Numbered from the stretch's first letter, positions 50,909-59,157 are shown. The stretch: DNA of 64,000 nt from Marmoricola sp. URHB0036 (GCF_000426045.1 NZ_AUEP01000016.1:1-64000); one strand, 5' to 3'. Numbers and translations: made by a program. The notes: generated from the sequence alone by a model not told the origin.

Positions 50909-52065
50909 CGACGCAGCAGGCACTCCCGCTCGACGGCATCACCGTCGTCGCGCTCGAGCACGCAGTGGCGGCGCCGTTCACCACGCGCCACCTCGCCGAC
51001 CTCGGCGCGCGGGTCCTCAAGGTCGAGCGGCCGGGAAAGGGCGACTTCGCCCGCGAGTACGACCGCAGCGTGCACGGCGAGGCGAGCTACTTCGTCTGGC
51101 TCAACCGCGGGAAGGAGAGCATCGAGCTCGACCTGAAGTCCGCGTCCGACCTGGCGCTCCTGCACGCGATGCTCGACCAGGCCGACGTGCTCGTGCAGAA
51201 CCTGCTCCCCGGCGCGGTCGACCGGCTGGGCCTCGATGCAGGCACGCTGCGTGCCCGGCGCCCGGAGCTGATCCACTGCTCGATCTCGGGGTACGGCGCC
51301 GAGGGGCCGTACGCCGGCAAGAAGGCCTACGACCTGCTGGTGCAGTGCGAGTCGGGCCTGCTCAGCACGACGGGCAGCCCGCAGGAACCGGCGAAGGTGG
51401 GCATCTCCGTCGTGGACATCGCGACAGGGATGTACGCCTTCTCCGGCATCCTCGCGGCTCTCTACGAGCGCGAGCGGACCGGTGTCGGGGCGACCCTGAG
51501 CGTCGCCATGCTCGATGCCATCGGGGAGTGGATGATGCAACCCACGTACCTCAGCGTGTACGGCGGCAAGCCCTTCGAGCGCACCGAGGCGAGGCACGCC
51601 TCCATCGCTCCCTACGGTCCCTACCGGTGTGCCGACGGCACGGTCTTCATCGGGGTGCAGAGCGACCGTGAGTGGGCGCTGCTGTGCAGCGACATCCTTG
51701 GCCGCTCGGATCTGGTCGAGGACGAGCGCTGTGCCCGCAACACCGAGCGGGTGGCGCACAACGAGATGATCACCGGCGTCATCGAGGCGGTGCTGGTGCG
51801 CCAACAGGTCGACGACGTGGTGCACGACCTCGAGCGCTGCGGCATCGCCTGTGCGCGGATGCGCACGCCGCACGAGTTCTACGACCACCCGCAACTGGCC
51901 GCTCGCGACCGCTGGCGCGAGGTCGACTCGCCCGGAGGCCCGGTGCAGGCCCTGCTGCCGCCCGTCGTGATGGAAGGTCGCGAGGCGGCCATGGGCGACG
52001 TACCGGCGCTGGGAGAGCACTCGGACTCACTCCGCCAGGAGTTCGGGGTGGGGGAGCTGACCTGA
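50905..52065 (+). CDS. Class III (CaiB/BaiF) CoA transferase
   Basis: The 386-residue enzyme moves CoA between carboxylic acids without a free intermediate. It has ITVVALEHAVAAPFTTRHLADLG, KVERPGKGDFAREYD containing the catalytic aspartate region, FVWLNRGKESIELDLKS and ISGYGAEGPYAGKKAYDLLVQ. Length and motifs are standard. Its place between the CitE-like lyase and the MaoC-type hydratase fits activation of a dicarboxylate such as mesaconate or itaconate with succinyl-CoA or acetyl-CoA as donor. The ATG at 50905 overlaps the lyase stop as ATGA. Confidence 0.93.
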   Translation: MTTQQALPLDGITVVALEHAVAAPFTTRHLADLGARVLKVERPGKGDFAREYDRSVHGEASYFVWLNRGKESIELDLKSASDLALLHAMLDQADVLVQNLLPGAVDRLGLDAGTLRARRPELIHCSISGYGAEGPYAGKKAYDLLVQCESGLLSTTGSPQEPAKVGISVVDIATGMYAFSGILAALYERERTGVGATLSVAMLDAIGEWMMQPTYLSVYGGKPFERTEARHASIAPYGPYRCADGTVFIGVQSDREWALLCSDILGRSDLVEDERCARNTERVAHNEMITGVIEAVLVRQQVDDVVHDLERCGIACARMRTPHEFYDHPQLAARDRWREVDSPGGPVQALLPPVVMEGREAAMGDVPALGEHSDSLRQEFGVGELT

Positions 52066-52907
52066 TGGCCGACGTCGTCGAGCGAACCGAGCTGATCGGT
52101 CCCGAGCCGGCCATTGCGCTGGCCGACCTGCTCGACGTACCGCTGCCCGACCTGGCTGGAGGGGAGGGGCTGCCGCTGACCTGGCACTGGGTCTACTTGC
52201 TGGACCGACCTCGGCAGCAGGACCTGGCGGAGGACGGACACCCGGTACGCAACGCCGTACTCGCCCCGCCCCGTCCGGGACTCCGACGCATGTGGGCCGG
52301 CGGGAGCGTGCGGACGGTGGCGCCCCTGCGCGTCGGCGCGGAGGCCACCAGACGCACCGCGGTGGTGGACACCAGCGAGAAGGATGGCCGCAGCGGTCGC
52401 CTCACCTTCGTGACCGTCGGCCACACGATCCTCCAGCACGGCGAGGTCGCGATCGAGGAACGCCAGCACATCGTCTACCGCGAGTCGGCCGGCGCTCCTT
52501 CCGGGGAGACCGACGAGATGCGTCCGCTCCCTCGGTGGGAGGTCGGTCGAGACGAGTGGTCGATCCGGGTCACTCCCACCCTGTTGTTCCGCTTCTCCGC
52601 GCTGACCTGCAACGCCCACCGCATCCACTACGACCGCGACTACGCCCGCCACCACGAGGGCTACCCGGGCCTCGTGGTCCACGGCCCCCTCCAGGCCGTG
52701 GCCATGGCCGAGGCTGCCCGCCGCAGCGGCGTCACCAACTCCCCTGGAACTCTCTTCGAGTACCGCCTGGTGGCGCCGCTGTTCGAGCGCCAGGGACTCG
52801 TCGCGCGACCAGACGTGGAGGCCGCGGGAGTGCGTACGACGGTGCGCGACGACTGGGGTCGGATGACCGCTGAAGGTCGTGTCGTGGGCAGGCCGGCGGC
52901 CACCTGA
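52065..52907 (+). CDS. MaoC-type hydratase, FAS1-like/mesaconyl-C4-CoA hydratase type
   Basis: The 280-residue protein has an N-terminal FAS1-like dehydratase domain (RRMWAGGSVRTVAPLRVG through FVTVGHTI) and a C-terminal hot-dog domain with catalytic FSALTCNAHRIHYDRDYA, a variant of the MaoC hydratase motif, and GLVVHGPLQAVAM. Proteins of this shape include the mesaconyl-C4-CoA hydratase of the 3-hydroxypropionate bicycle, and related HTD2-type enzymes. It would hydrate an unsaturated dicarboxyl-CoA to citramalyl-CoA for the CitE-like lyase two genes upstream. The ATG at 52065 overlaps the CoA transferase stop (TGATG). It is the last gene of the operon. Confidence 0.85.
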   Translation: MADVVERTELIGPEPAIALADLLDVPLPDLAGGEGLPLTWHWVYLLDRPRQQDLAEDGHPVRNAVLAPPRPGLRRMWAGGSVRTVAPLRVGAEATRRTAVVDTSEKDGRSGRLTFVTVGHTILQHGEVAIEERQHIVYRESAGAPSGETDEMRPLPRWEVGRDEWSIRVTPTLLFRFSALTCNAHRIHYDRDYARHHEGYPGLVVHGPLQAVAMAEAARRSGVTNSPGTLFEYRLVAPLFERQGLVARPDVEAAGVRTTVRDDWGRMTAEGRVVGRPAAT

Positions 52908-53109
52908 TCCGCTCGGGGCTCGTCACGAGGAGCACGGCGCCGGAGAAATCCCAGGCAGGGCTGGCTTTACCTGCACGTCGGAGGCCCCGGCTCGAGACCT
53001 CACCTGCTGCGCAGCACCCGTGAAAGACGCTCGGAATAGATCCGGATCCCCCGTTGCCAATGTCGGCGACGAGGAGCACTGTGAACTGTCTCGGGAAAGA
53101 GGTCGCACC

Positions 53110-54897
53110 ATGGCATCTGTACGCCGCATCGCAACGACCACCGCGCTGGTCCTCCTCACCAGCCTCGGCCTCACGGCGTACGTCGGCCCCTCGGCGTCCG
53201 CGTCGTCGAAGCCACCGCCGACCGACCCCGGGCGACACCAGTCGAACAGGTCGAAGCTCGCCCCCGCCCCCGACCATCGTCGTAACCCAGGACTCAAGGC
53301 GATCCTGTCCGAGAAGGACGCCGATCGGGGTGTCGAGGACCCGTCCCTTTCCGCCCTGTGCCAGGCCGGCGTCGGCAAACCCAACCCGTACCGCAACCCG
53401 TTCCCCAACGTGGACCAGATCGTCGGCGACACGACCGTCACCGTCGGGAGCCAGACCGGCTGCAGCTCGGCGCAGAACGAGAACACGATTGCCGTCAACC
53501 CGGAAAATCCGCGCAACCTCGTCGCCGGCACCAATGACTACCGCGTGTTCAACACGCGCGAGCAGCGCAACGACTCCTCGGGATGGGCCTACACCTCCTT
53601 CGACGGCGGCAAGACGTGGAGGAACGTGCAGCTGCCGCACCTGACTTTCCAGACCGGCGGCACCGGTGCGTTCGCGCAGATGGACTCGGCCGGTGACCCG
53701 GTCGTGGCGTTCGGCCCGCACAACACCGTCTACTACGGCAACATCGTCTTCAGCCGAGGGGTGCCGACCGGGGACGGCACCGAGGCCGCCAACGGCATCG
53801 CCCTCAACGTCTCCCACGACGGGGGACTGCACTGGAGCGAACCGCTCCTCATCCAGGCAGACGGAGTGACCCGGTCCGGCACGCTGACCCCCAGCACGAT
53901 CTTCAACGACAAGATCTGGCTGGCGGCGGACAAGCACAGTGGGCGGGTCTACGTCACGTGGACCCGGTTCGCGGACACCCCCGACGGGGGCTACCTCGAG
54001 TCGCCGATCGTGGTCGCTGCGAGCACCGACTACGGCCGTTCGTTCGGTCCCGTACGCCGGGTCGACTCCACCTTGGCCCAGTTCAAGCCGAGAGGGCTCA
54101 CGCCGTACTCGCAGGGCTCGAACCCACAGGTCGGCCGCGACGGCACGCTCTACATCGCCTACGAGGGGGAGCAGTGCGACACCTTGGCCTGCGACCAGGT
54201 CGGCACGACGGACCGCGACGTGACGGTCGTGGCGACGTCGAAGGACCACGGCCACACCTTTACCAAGGACATCGTGGACACCAACTACGACTTCCCGTTC
54301 AACGAGCCGCTCGGAACCCCGACCCTCACCGGCGAGAACTTCCGGATCAACAGCTACCCCCAGCTCGCCTACGACGAGCCCAGCGACCGGCTGGCCGTGA
54401 CGTGGGACGACGACCGCAACGGCAGTTACGACCGCCAGACCGGGGAGTCGCTCCGGTCGAACGGCGACAACATCCTGGCGCTGACCAACGGCGGCGGGCG
54501 ATGGATGAAGCCACGCGTGCTCGGAACGCCGCAGGACGAGGTGTTCGGCGCGGTGGCGATGCGGGACGGAGCAGTCGCGGTGTCGTCGTACACCCGCCAC
54601 TACGCCGGTTCGAGCAGCGTCGACCTCGACTACGCGCTCTGGTCCTCGACGAAGGGGCACGGATCCGGCCCCTTCCAGTTGCGGCGCGTGACGACGCAGT
54701 CCTCCGACCCGCAGGTCCAGTTCGTCGGGGCTGACGACGAGGGCAACGAGGTGCAGGGGTTGTTCATCGGCGACTACACCGCGCTGGCGCTCGGCAACGA
54801 CGGATTGCTGCACCCCAACTGGACCGACTTCCGAGGCAACCCGGGCAAGACCACGCCGAACCAGGATGCCTACAGCCAGTCGCTCGGAATCGGCTGA
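53110..54897 (+). CDS. Secreted BNR/Asp-box beta-propeller protein
   Basis: This 595-residue protein has a Sec signal peptide (about residues 1-32, cleavage near SASA/SS). The mature part shows four or more BNR/Asp-box-like elements: TSFDGGKTWRNV, VSHDGGLHWSEP, ASTDYGRSFGPV and TSKDHGHTFTKD, spaced along the chain as in the sialidase-type propeller. Catalytic residues of sialidases (arginine triad and FRIP motif) are not evident, so it is not called a sialidase; it may be a binding protein or unrelated hydrolase. The start is ATG 53110 (MASVRRIATTT), preceded by AGAGGTCG; upstream in-frame codons encode no signal. It stands alone between the catabolic operon and a possible integration scar. 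Confidence 0.82.
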   Translation: MASVRRIATTTALVLLTSLGLTAYVGPSASASSKPPPTDPGRHQSNRSKLAPAPDHRRNPGLKAILSEKDADRGVEDPSLSALCQAGVGKPNPYRNPFPNVDQIVGDTTVTVGSQTGCSSAQNENTIAVNPENPRNLVAGTNDYRVFNTREQRNDSSGWAYTSFDGGKTWRNVQLPHLTFQTGGTGAFAQMDSAGDPVVAFGPHNTVYYGNIVFSRGVPTGDGTEAANGIALNVSHDGGLHWSEPLLIQADGVTRSGTLTPSTIFNDKIWLAADKHSGRVYVTWTRFADTPDGGYLESPIVVAASTDYGRSFGPVRRVDSTLAQFKPRGLTPYSQGSNPQVGRDGTLYIAYEGEQCDTLACDQVGTTDRDVTVVATSKDHGHTFTKDIVDTNYDFPFNEPLGTPTLTGENFRINSYPQLAYDEPSDRLAVTWDDDRNGSYDRQTGESLRSNGDNILALTNGGGRWMKPRVLGTPQDEVFGAVAMRDGAVAVSSYTRHYAGSSSVDLDYALWSSTKGHGSGPFQLRRVTTQSSDPQVQFVGADDEGNEVQGLFIGDYTALALGNDGLLHPNWTDFRGNPGKTTPNQDAYSQSLGIG

Positions 54898-54933
54898 GCA
54901 GGAGCTTGCCGGTCGGCGGGCCCGACGAGAACG

Positions 54934-54963
54934 GCCCCTGCCACGGGTTCGCGGGTCAGGGGC
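54934..54963 (+). terminator. Possible terminator after the BNR protein
   Basis: GCCCCTG (54934-54940) and CAGGGGC (54957-54963) form a 7-bp stem with a 16-nt loop. It lies 37 bp after the stop at 54897. It has no T-tract, so strength is uncertain. Confidence 0.4.
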
Positions 54964-54984
54964 GGTTCGGGTCCTACGACGTGC

Positions 54985-55010
54985 TCAGATGCCGTAGTAG
55001 AGCTCGAACT
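54985..55010 (-). repeat. Copy of the glnA 3' end (left), att-like
   Basis: These 26 bp match 59619-59644, the last codons and stop of glnA, at 25 of 26 positions (C for T at the seventh base). Read on the minus strand the copy encodes QFELYYGI and stop, against the real EFELYYDI. Upstream sequence diverges within a few codons, so only the gene tip is duplicated. A short duplication of a gene 3' end is typical of an integration site. No integrase was found between the copies. Confidence 0.6.
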
Positions 55011-55151
55011 GCTCCCGTGTTGGTGACAGTCCTGCGGACTGGCTGCGGACTAGAGCCGCCCGTCCCCGCGTGCCCACCCCGCATTCACACGGGTACTTTT
55101 GTAGAGCCGCGCGTAAGCCCAGACCCCGCTTGCGGCTTCGGAGTGAGTCCC

Positions 55152-55424
55152 ATGTCCAGAACCCCTCAAGATGGTGCTCAGCAGGCCGTTGACCTGATGA
55201 ATGCGTGGCTCGATAAACCCGACGGTCCACCGGACCACTTCGTCGCGTGTCTCCAGCGACATCTCGACGCGGGGCGGCCAGAGGATCGCCTCCCAGCCGC
55301 AGTAGAACTCGTCATGGGTATGACACACCTGAGCGGCGCGCTACTGGTGCTAGTCGAAGAAGCCACGGGCTCAGATGCACGCGACACCTTGCAGGCGTTC
55401 GCCCACCTCTACAACCCAGTCTGA
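55152..55424 (+). CDS. Hypothetical 90-residue protein
   Basis: I do not recognise this protein. It is 90 residues, soluble and acidic, with two likely helices (AQQAVDLMNAWLDKP and LPAAVELVMGMTHLSGALLV) and the ending LQAFAHLYNPV. The ATG at 55152 follows GGAGTGAGTCCC; an open frame extends upstream through the glnA-tip copy, but family-like sequence is absent there. The gene lies just inside the left repeat and near remnants of other genes, so it may be part of an inserted element. Base composition is somewhat lower in GC than in flanking genes. Confidence 0.5.
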   Translation: MSRTPQDGAQQAVDLMNAWLDKPDGPPDHFVACLQRHLDAGRPEDRLPAAVELVMGMTHLSGALLVLVEEATGSDARDTLQAFAHLYNPV

Positions 55425-55784
55425 CCCGGAGGTCATCGTCATCCCTGCGCGGGCTACGTTCGCCTGACCGTCGCGGACATGATTCGATCCGGGCGATGGT
55501 GGGTGCGGCGGGGTCGGCTCGAGCAGCTGCCGGACACGTGGTGGTGGCGGGTGAACAGGCGGGGTCTCGGCCCAGGACACCTACCGACTAGGACCCGCTG
55601 CTGGAGCCCAGGACAGTTATCGCGCGGGCGCCCCCCGATTCGAGCCCGACCCGATGCGATCGCCTGGCGAGCGTATCGCAGGTATCTCGGCGGTTCCATC
55701 AAGAGATCAGGCAGCGGGATGCGGTCTAGGACGCAACTCCCCAACCCGTTACAGCCGCCCTACCATGGGTGAACCGCTCCAGAC

Positions 55785-55911
55785 CTCGGCGGCACCTGAC
55801 ACGGCACACACTTTGGTGGTGCCGCCGAGGGCACAGCGGCGGATACCTGTCGCCCAGGCCCCCGGCTGGCGTCCCCCGGTCCGGCACGTGAGGGCGTGGG
55901 CGACAGGTATC
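55785..55911. repeat. Two long perfect inverted repeats in a noncoding stretch
   Basis: The 578 bp from 55425 to 56002 hold no convincing gene. Inside, CTCGGCGGCACC (55785-55796) pairs with 55818-55829 around 21 nt, and GATACCTGTCGCCC (55842-55855) pairs with 55898-55911 around 42 nt. Both stems are perfect (12 and 14 bp). Two tandem stem-loops suggest a structured RNA, a recombination or nicking site, or the scar of an element. An excisionase-like HTH gene starts 92 bp downstream. Confidence 0.6.
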
Positions 55912-56002
55912 GCACACCAACCCTCGCCGTCACCGGATCTGCCAGACAGAATTATCCGTGGACAGCGCCCTCGGAGCCGCTGACCCGTCCTGACCTCGCT
56001 GC

Positions 56003-56218
56003 ATGGAATCGCGATTCCTCACCAAGGCGCAGGTCGCCGAGGAACTCAACATCAACGGCGACGCCCAGCTCTACGCGCTGATTCGCCGCGGCGAAATCCG
56101 ACACATCAAGGTCGGCGGCCGCGGTGTCCAGCGCATCGAACGGACCGAGCTAGAGAAGTACATCCTGCTGGCATACGAGGAAACGGCGCGGTGGATCGAG
56201 CCGCGACCCACCACCTGA
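56003..56218 (+). CDS. Small excisionase/MerR-like helix-turn-helix protein
   Basis: The 71-residue protein has the short HTH seen in phage/plasmid excisionases and BldC-like regulators: RFLTKAQVAEELNINGDAQL (residues 4-23), then YALIRRGEIRHIKVGGRG, a wing, and a basic C-terminal segment. Such proteins bend DNA for excision or act as regulators. It is intact, but has no clear ribosome-binding site at ATG 56003. It lies just downstream of two long inverted repeats, and just before a truncated kinase gene. Position within the glnA-tip repeats supports an excision or control role in a mobile element, though no integrase is present. Confidence 0.65.
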   Translation: MESRFLTKAQVAEELNINGDAQLYALIRRGEIRHIKVGGRGVQRIERTELEKYILLAYEETARWIEPRPTT

Positions 56219-56220
56219 GC

Positions 56221-56577
56221 ATGGTGCTGGTGGAGGGCAACAGGCACTGGCTCGACGTCGCGCTGCGCAACCTTGTCTCCAACGCTCTGCGGTACGGCGA
56301 GGGCACCGTGTCCATCACCGCCACGCAGTTCGGCGAGCGCGTCCTGCTCACCGTCAGCGACGAGGGCCCCGGTTTCCCGCCCGAGTTCATCGAGAAGGCC
56401 TTCGACCGTTTCTCCCGCGCGGAGTCCAGCCGGACCAGCCCAGGAACAGGTCTGGGCCTGTCCCTGGTCCAGGCAGTGGTCGAGGCCCACGCAGGCACCG
56501 CAGCCATCGTCGGCAGCAGCGTGACCCTCGACCTCCCTGCGCGCCCGTCACGGGCAGGGCAGGATCCCGGCCGCTGA
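56221..56577 (+). pseudogene. Truncated sensor histidine kinase (ATPase domain only)
   Basis: About 115 codons encode only a HATPase_c domain: N-box DVALRNLVSNALRYG, G1-box SDEGPGFPPEFIE, F-box and G2-box FDRFSRAESSRTSPGTGLGL. No HisKA domain, sensor part or paired response regulator is present, and the frame just opens into the preceding HTH gene. An ATG at 56221 exists but lacks a ribosome-binding site. It is best read as the 3' end of a lost kinase, left behind by a deletion or insertion event. Confidence 0.75.
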
Positions 56578-56605
56578 TCCACCGGGTTCGCGGAGGCGCG
56601 TCTAC

Positions 56606-56637
56606 GTCACCAGATGTTCACCCAAACATCGTTCACA
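56606..56637 (+). promoter_or_regulatory. PHO-box-like direct repeats before the polyphosphate operon
   Basis: TCACC occurs at 56607 and again at 56618, exactly 11 bp apart, within GTTCACC-type units, and a third TTCAC at 56633. Eleven-bp GTTCACC repeats are bound by PhoP in actinobacteria. The third repeat is off phase by four bases. They lie about 70-100 bp before the DUF4956 start. Confidence 0.3.
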
Positions 56638-56707
56638 TTTCCCTCATGTTGGCTCCCTAAGGTCTGCCCGGACCGCCGAACACCTCGGCACCAAGGGAGC
56701 GACAGCA

Positions 56708-57337
56708 GTGACCGCATCGACACTCACCGGACTCGGCATCGACGTGCTGGCCCTGTTCACCCTCGTGGGCTGGCTCTACCGCCGACGCGCCGCCGCACCC
56801 GAGATGACGATGGTCTTCGTCACTCTCAACATCGGCCTGGTCGCCGCATTGACGGCGATCACGGCCGGGCACTTCCCCGCCGGCGTCGGGTTCGGGCTCT
56901 TCGGCCTGCTCAGCCTGGTCCGGTTGCGCAGCGCTGCCTTCAGCATCAAGGACGTCGCCTACACGTTCTCCGCGCTCGTCCTGGGCCTGGTCAACGGGCT
57001 CCCCGACCGCCACCTGGCACTCATCGTCGCGCTGAACGTCCTCGTGCTGGCTGCCGTCTGGCTCGTCGACGACTCCAAGACCCGGGTGCCGACCAGGGTG
57101 CTGCGCCTGACCCTCGACCAGGCCCTGGTCGCGCCCGACGAGGTGCGGGCCGAGGTCGCCAGACGCCTGGGACACCAGCCGATCGCCGTGGTGGTCGAGC
57201 AGGTCGACTTCGTCAGGGAGACCACCGTGGTCGCCGTACGCCACCAGGTCGAGGAGGGGTGGGCCAGCCTGTCCACCCTGCGCGACACCACTGACCTCGA
57301 GCCGGACGTGACGAACGAGGTGACAGCCCGTGCCTGA
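56708..57337 (+). CDS. DUF4956 membrane protein
   Basis: The 209-residue protein has about four hydrophobic segments in residues 10-125 (GIDVLALFTLVGWLYRR, MTMVFVTLNIGLVAALTAI, FGLFGLLSLVRLRS, ALIVALNVLVLAAVWLV), then a cytoplasmic C-terminal domain. The segment FGLLSLVRLRSAAFSIKD is the family signature of DUF4956, a domain often located next to VTC and CotH-like genes. In fungi VTC complexes have membrane subunits, and DUF4956 may be the membrane partner for a bacterial VTC. The start is GTG 56708 after AGGGAG. The stop overlaps the VTC start by 8 bp, so they are translationally coupled. Confidence 0.85.
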   Translation: MTASTLTGLGIDVLALFTLVGWLYRRRAAAPEMTMVFVTLNIGLVAALTAITAGHFPAGVGFGLFGLLSLVRLRSAAFSIKDVAYTFSALVLGLVNGLPDRHLALIVALNVLVLAAVWLVDDSKTRVPTRVLRLTLDQALVAPDEVRAEVARRLGHQPIAVVVEQVDFVRETTVVAVRHQVEEGWASLSTLRDTTDLEPDVTNEVTARA

Positions 57338-58160
57338 CTTGCCCGGACTGGAGTCACTGCCCCTGATCACACTTCCCGAGGTGCTCGCCACAGCGCCCGC
57401 GACCACGCGCGTTGACCGCAAGTACCTCGTGCCGACCGGACGTGGCGAGAGGTTCCTCGACCAGCTGCCCGGATCGATGCGGTTGCTCAGCATCGACGGA
57501 CGACTCACCACGTCCTACCGCAGCACCTACTTCGACACCGCCGACCTGCTCACCTGCCGGGCACACATCCAGGGCCGACGGCGCCGATGGAAGGCACGCA
57601 GCCGCCTCTACGTCGAGGACCGCCTGTGCCGGCTCGAGCTCAAGGTGCGCGACGGCAGCGGGCTGACCCGCAAGTTCTTCCACCTGACCGAACCTGATGC
57701 CTACGGCCACATGACCGGCGATGCCGCGGAGTTCTTCGGCACCCAGTTGCGGGCACACGGGCTGCTGCTCGCACCGCGCCTCGCACCGGCCGTCGAGGTG
57801 AGCTACACGCGCGCCACGTTGGCTGACCCGGCGACCGGTGCCCGCGTGACCATCGACCTCGGGGTCCGCGCCACCCGCGGAGACCACGCGGTCGAGCTCG
57901 ACCCGGGCCACCTCGTCGTCGAGACCAAGGGCACCCGGACACCCGGGACCGCCGACAAGCTCCTCAAGGAGCTCGGCGCCCGCCCGGTCTCCTTCAGCAA
58001 GTACGCCGCCTCGGCCTCCCTGATGGACGCACGTATCGCCGACAACGACGTACGCCACCTGCTGGGCCGCCAGCTCCGGCTCACCACCCCGGCCGCTGCA
58101 CCAGGCGAAACCACGCCCAGCACCCAGCTTGCCCACCCAAGCCTCCGGAGAAGCGCATGA
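57330..58160 (+). CDS. VTC-domain protein, probable polyphosphate polymerase
   Basis: The 276-residue protein is a single VTC (vacuolar transporter chaperone) domain, a tunnel-shaped fold of the CYTH/TTM superfamily. Characteristic residues include DRKYLVP near residue 29, YRSTYFDT, the RRRRWKARSRLY basic strand, CRLELKVRDG, the acidic VVETKG and SFSKY at the end. In yeast the equivalent residues bind ATP and phosphate and synthesise polyphosphate. It follows DUF4956 and precedes a PAP2-like phosphatase with a 4-bp overlap (ATGA). The three probably make, move or trim polyphosphate at the membrane. Confidence 0.88.
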   Translation: MPDLPGLESLPLITLPEVLATAPATTRVDRKYLVPTGRGERFLDQLPGSMRLLSIDGRLTTSYRSTYFDTADLLTCRAHIQGRRRRWKARSRLYVEDRLCRLELKVRDGSGLTRKFFHLTEPDAYGHMTGDAAEFFGTQLRAHGLLLAPRLAPAVEVSYTRATLADPATGARVTIDLGVRATRGDHAVELDPGHLVVETKGTRTPGTADKLLKELGARPVSFSKYAASASLMDARIADNDVRHLLGRQLRLTTPAAAPGETTPSTQLAHPSLRRSA

Positions 58161-59128
58161 GCACCCCCGACACACGACCCGACACACGACCCGACACACG
58201 GCCCGAGACACGCCCCGCCGCGACTCCAGGCGGTCCGAGCGGCCGAACGCGTCCGAGGCAGAGCACACGCACCCCGAACCGCCGCTTCGTCGCCGTCGCG
58301 CTGCTCGCCGTCGTGGCCATCCTGGCCGGTCTTGTCGGCCCCACTGTCTGGGCCAAGGTCACCGGAACAACGTCGGGCAACACCTCCGCGAAGGACAGGA
58401 TCGCCGCCGCCCCACCTCCGCTGCTGTTCGCCGCCAGCCAGGTGGCCACCACAGCCACCGACGTCGCAGCTCAGCACCAGCAGGCCTCCGAGCTCATCGC
58501 GAGCTGGGCCTCGGCACACGGCACCCGGACCGACGACAAAGCGTTCGTGGCCTGGCTCGAGCAGGTCTTCCCGGCACCGCCACCCTCCCTGGCCTCCGAG
58601 ATGCCCACCGTGGTCGCGCTGGACCGGGCCCGCACGGCCCCTGGGGTTGCGGCCGCGACCTGGCTGGAGACCTACGGCAAGAAGGACATCTGGAAGCTCT
58701 ACGCCCACGACCAGAAGGAAGTCCTCGACCCCTCGACCGGCAAGGACCGCAAGGCCGAGGAGAAGGCGGTGCTGAAGATGTCCAAGCAGGTGGCCGACGA
58801 CCTCGGCACCCGGTACGGCTCCTCCGCCCCCTACGTTCGGATGCCGTCGCTCCGCAAGGACCACACCGTCACCTCCGGCCAGAAGTGCCCGTGCTCCTAC
58901 CCCTCCCGCCACGCAGCAGCCGCGGCAGCATCACGCACCGTGCTCGGCACACTGATGCCGGACCGCGTCGCGCAGTATCGCGCCATGGAGTCACAGGTCG
59001 ACTACTCCCGCGTCTACATGGCCGGCCACTTCCCCGGTGACATCCGCGCCGGCGCACTGCTCGGCGACGTCATCGGCGACTACTTCCTGATCACCCGTAA
59101 CGACGTGGCCCCGAGCAGACTGGGTTGA
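58157..59128 (+). CDS. Membrane-anchored PAP2-type phosphatase
   Basis: The 323-residue protein has a cytoplasmic N-terminal tail of four DTRP/ETRP repeats, one transmembrane helix (FVAVALLAVVAILAGLVGP, residues about 45-63) and an extracytoplasmic domain with the PAP2 motifs SYPSRHAAAAA (first histidine) and SRVYMAGHFPGDIRAG (second histidine and aspartate). These residues form the phosphatase active site of the vanadium-peroxidase/PAP2 group. It could hydrolyse polyphosphate or a lipid phosphate. The ATG at 58157 overlaps the VTC stop by ATGA. The repeat tail arises from tandem GACACACGACCC units and may vary between strains. Confidence 0.85.
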   Translation: MSTPDTRPDTRPDTRPETRPAATPGGPSGRTRPRQSTRTPNRRFVAVALLAVVAILAGLVGPTVWAKVTGTTSGNTSAKDRIAAAPPPLLFAASQVATTATDVAAQHQQASELIASWASAHGTRTDDKAFVAWLEQVFPAPPPSLASEMPTVVALDRARTAPGVAAATWLETYGKKDIWKLYAHDQKEVLDPSTGKDRKAEEKAVLKMSKQVADDLGTRYGSSAPYVRMPSLRKDHTVTSGQKCPCSYPSRHAAAAAASRTVLGTLMPDRVAQYRAMESQVDYSRVYMAGHFPGDIRAGALLGDVIGDYFLITRNDVAPSRLG

Positions 59129-59157
59129 GTCTCCGTCTCCATGACGAGCCGAGCGGA

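Noticed and set aside
53110-54897. Annotation as an active sialidase
   Set aside because: Asp-box-like repeats are visible but the arginine triad and FRIP motif of sialidases were not found.
54985-55230. A protein-coding gene reading through the left glnA-tip copy
   Set aside because: Only the last eight codons match glutamine synthetase; upstream the frame has no similarity and no credible start.
55425-56002. Open frames of 60-110 codons on both strands
   Set aside because: They span the perfect inverted repeats, have no ribosome-binding sites or motifs, and conflict with each other.
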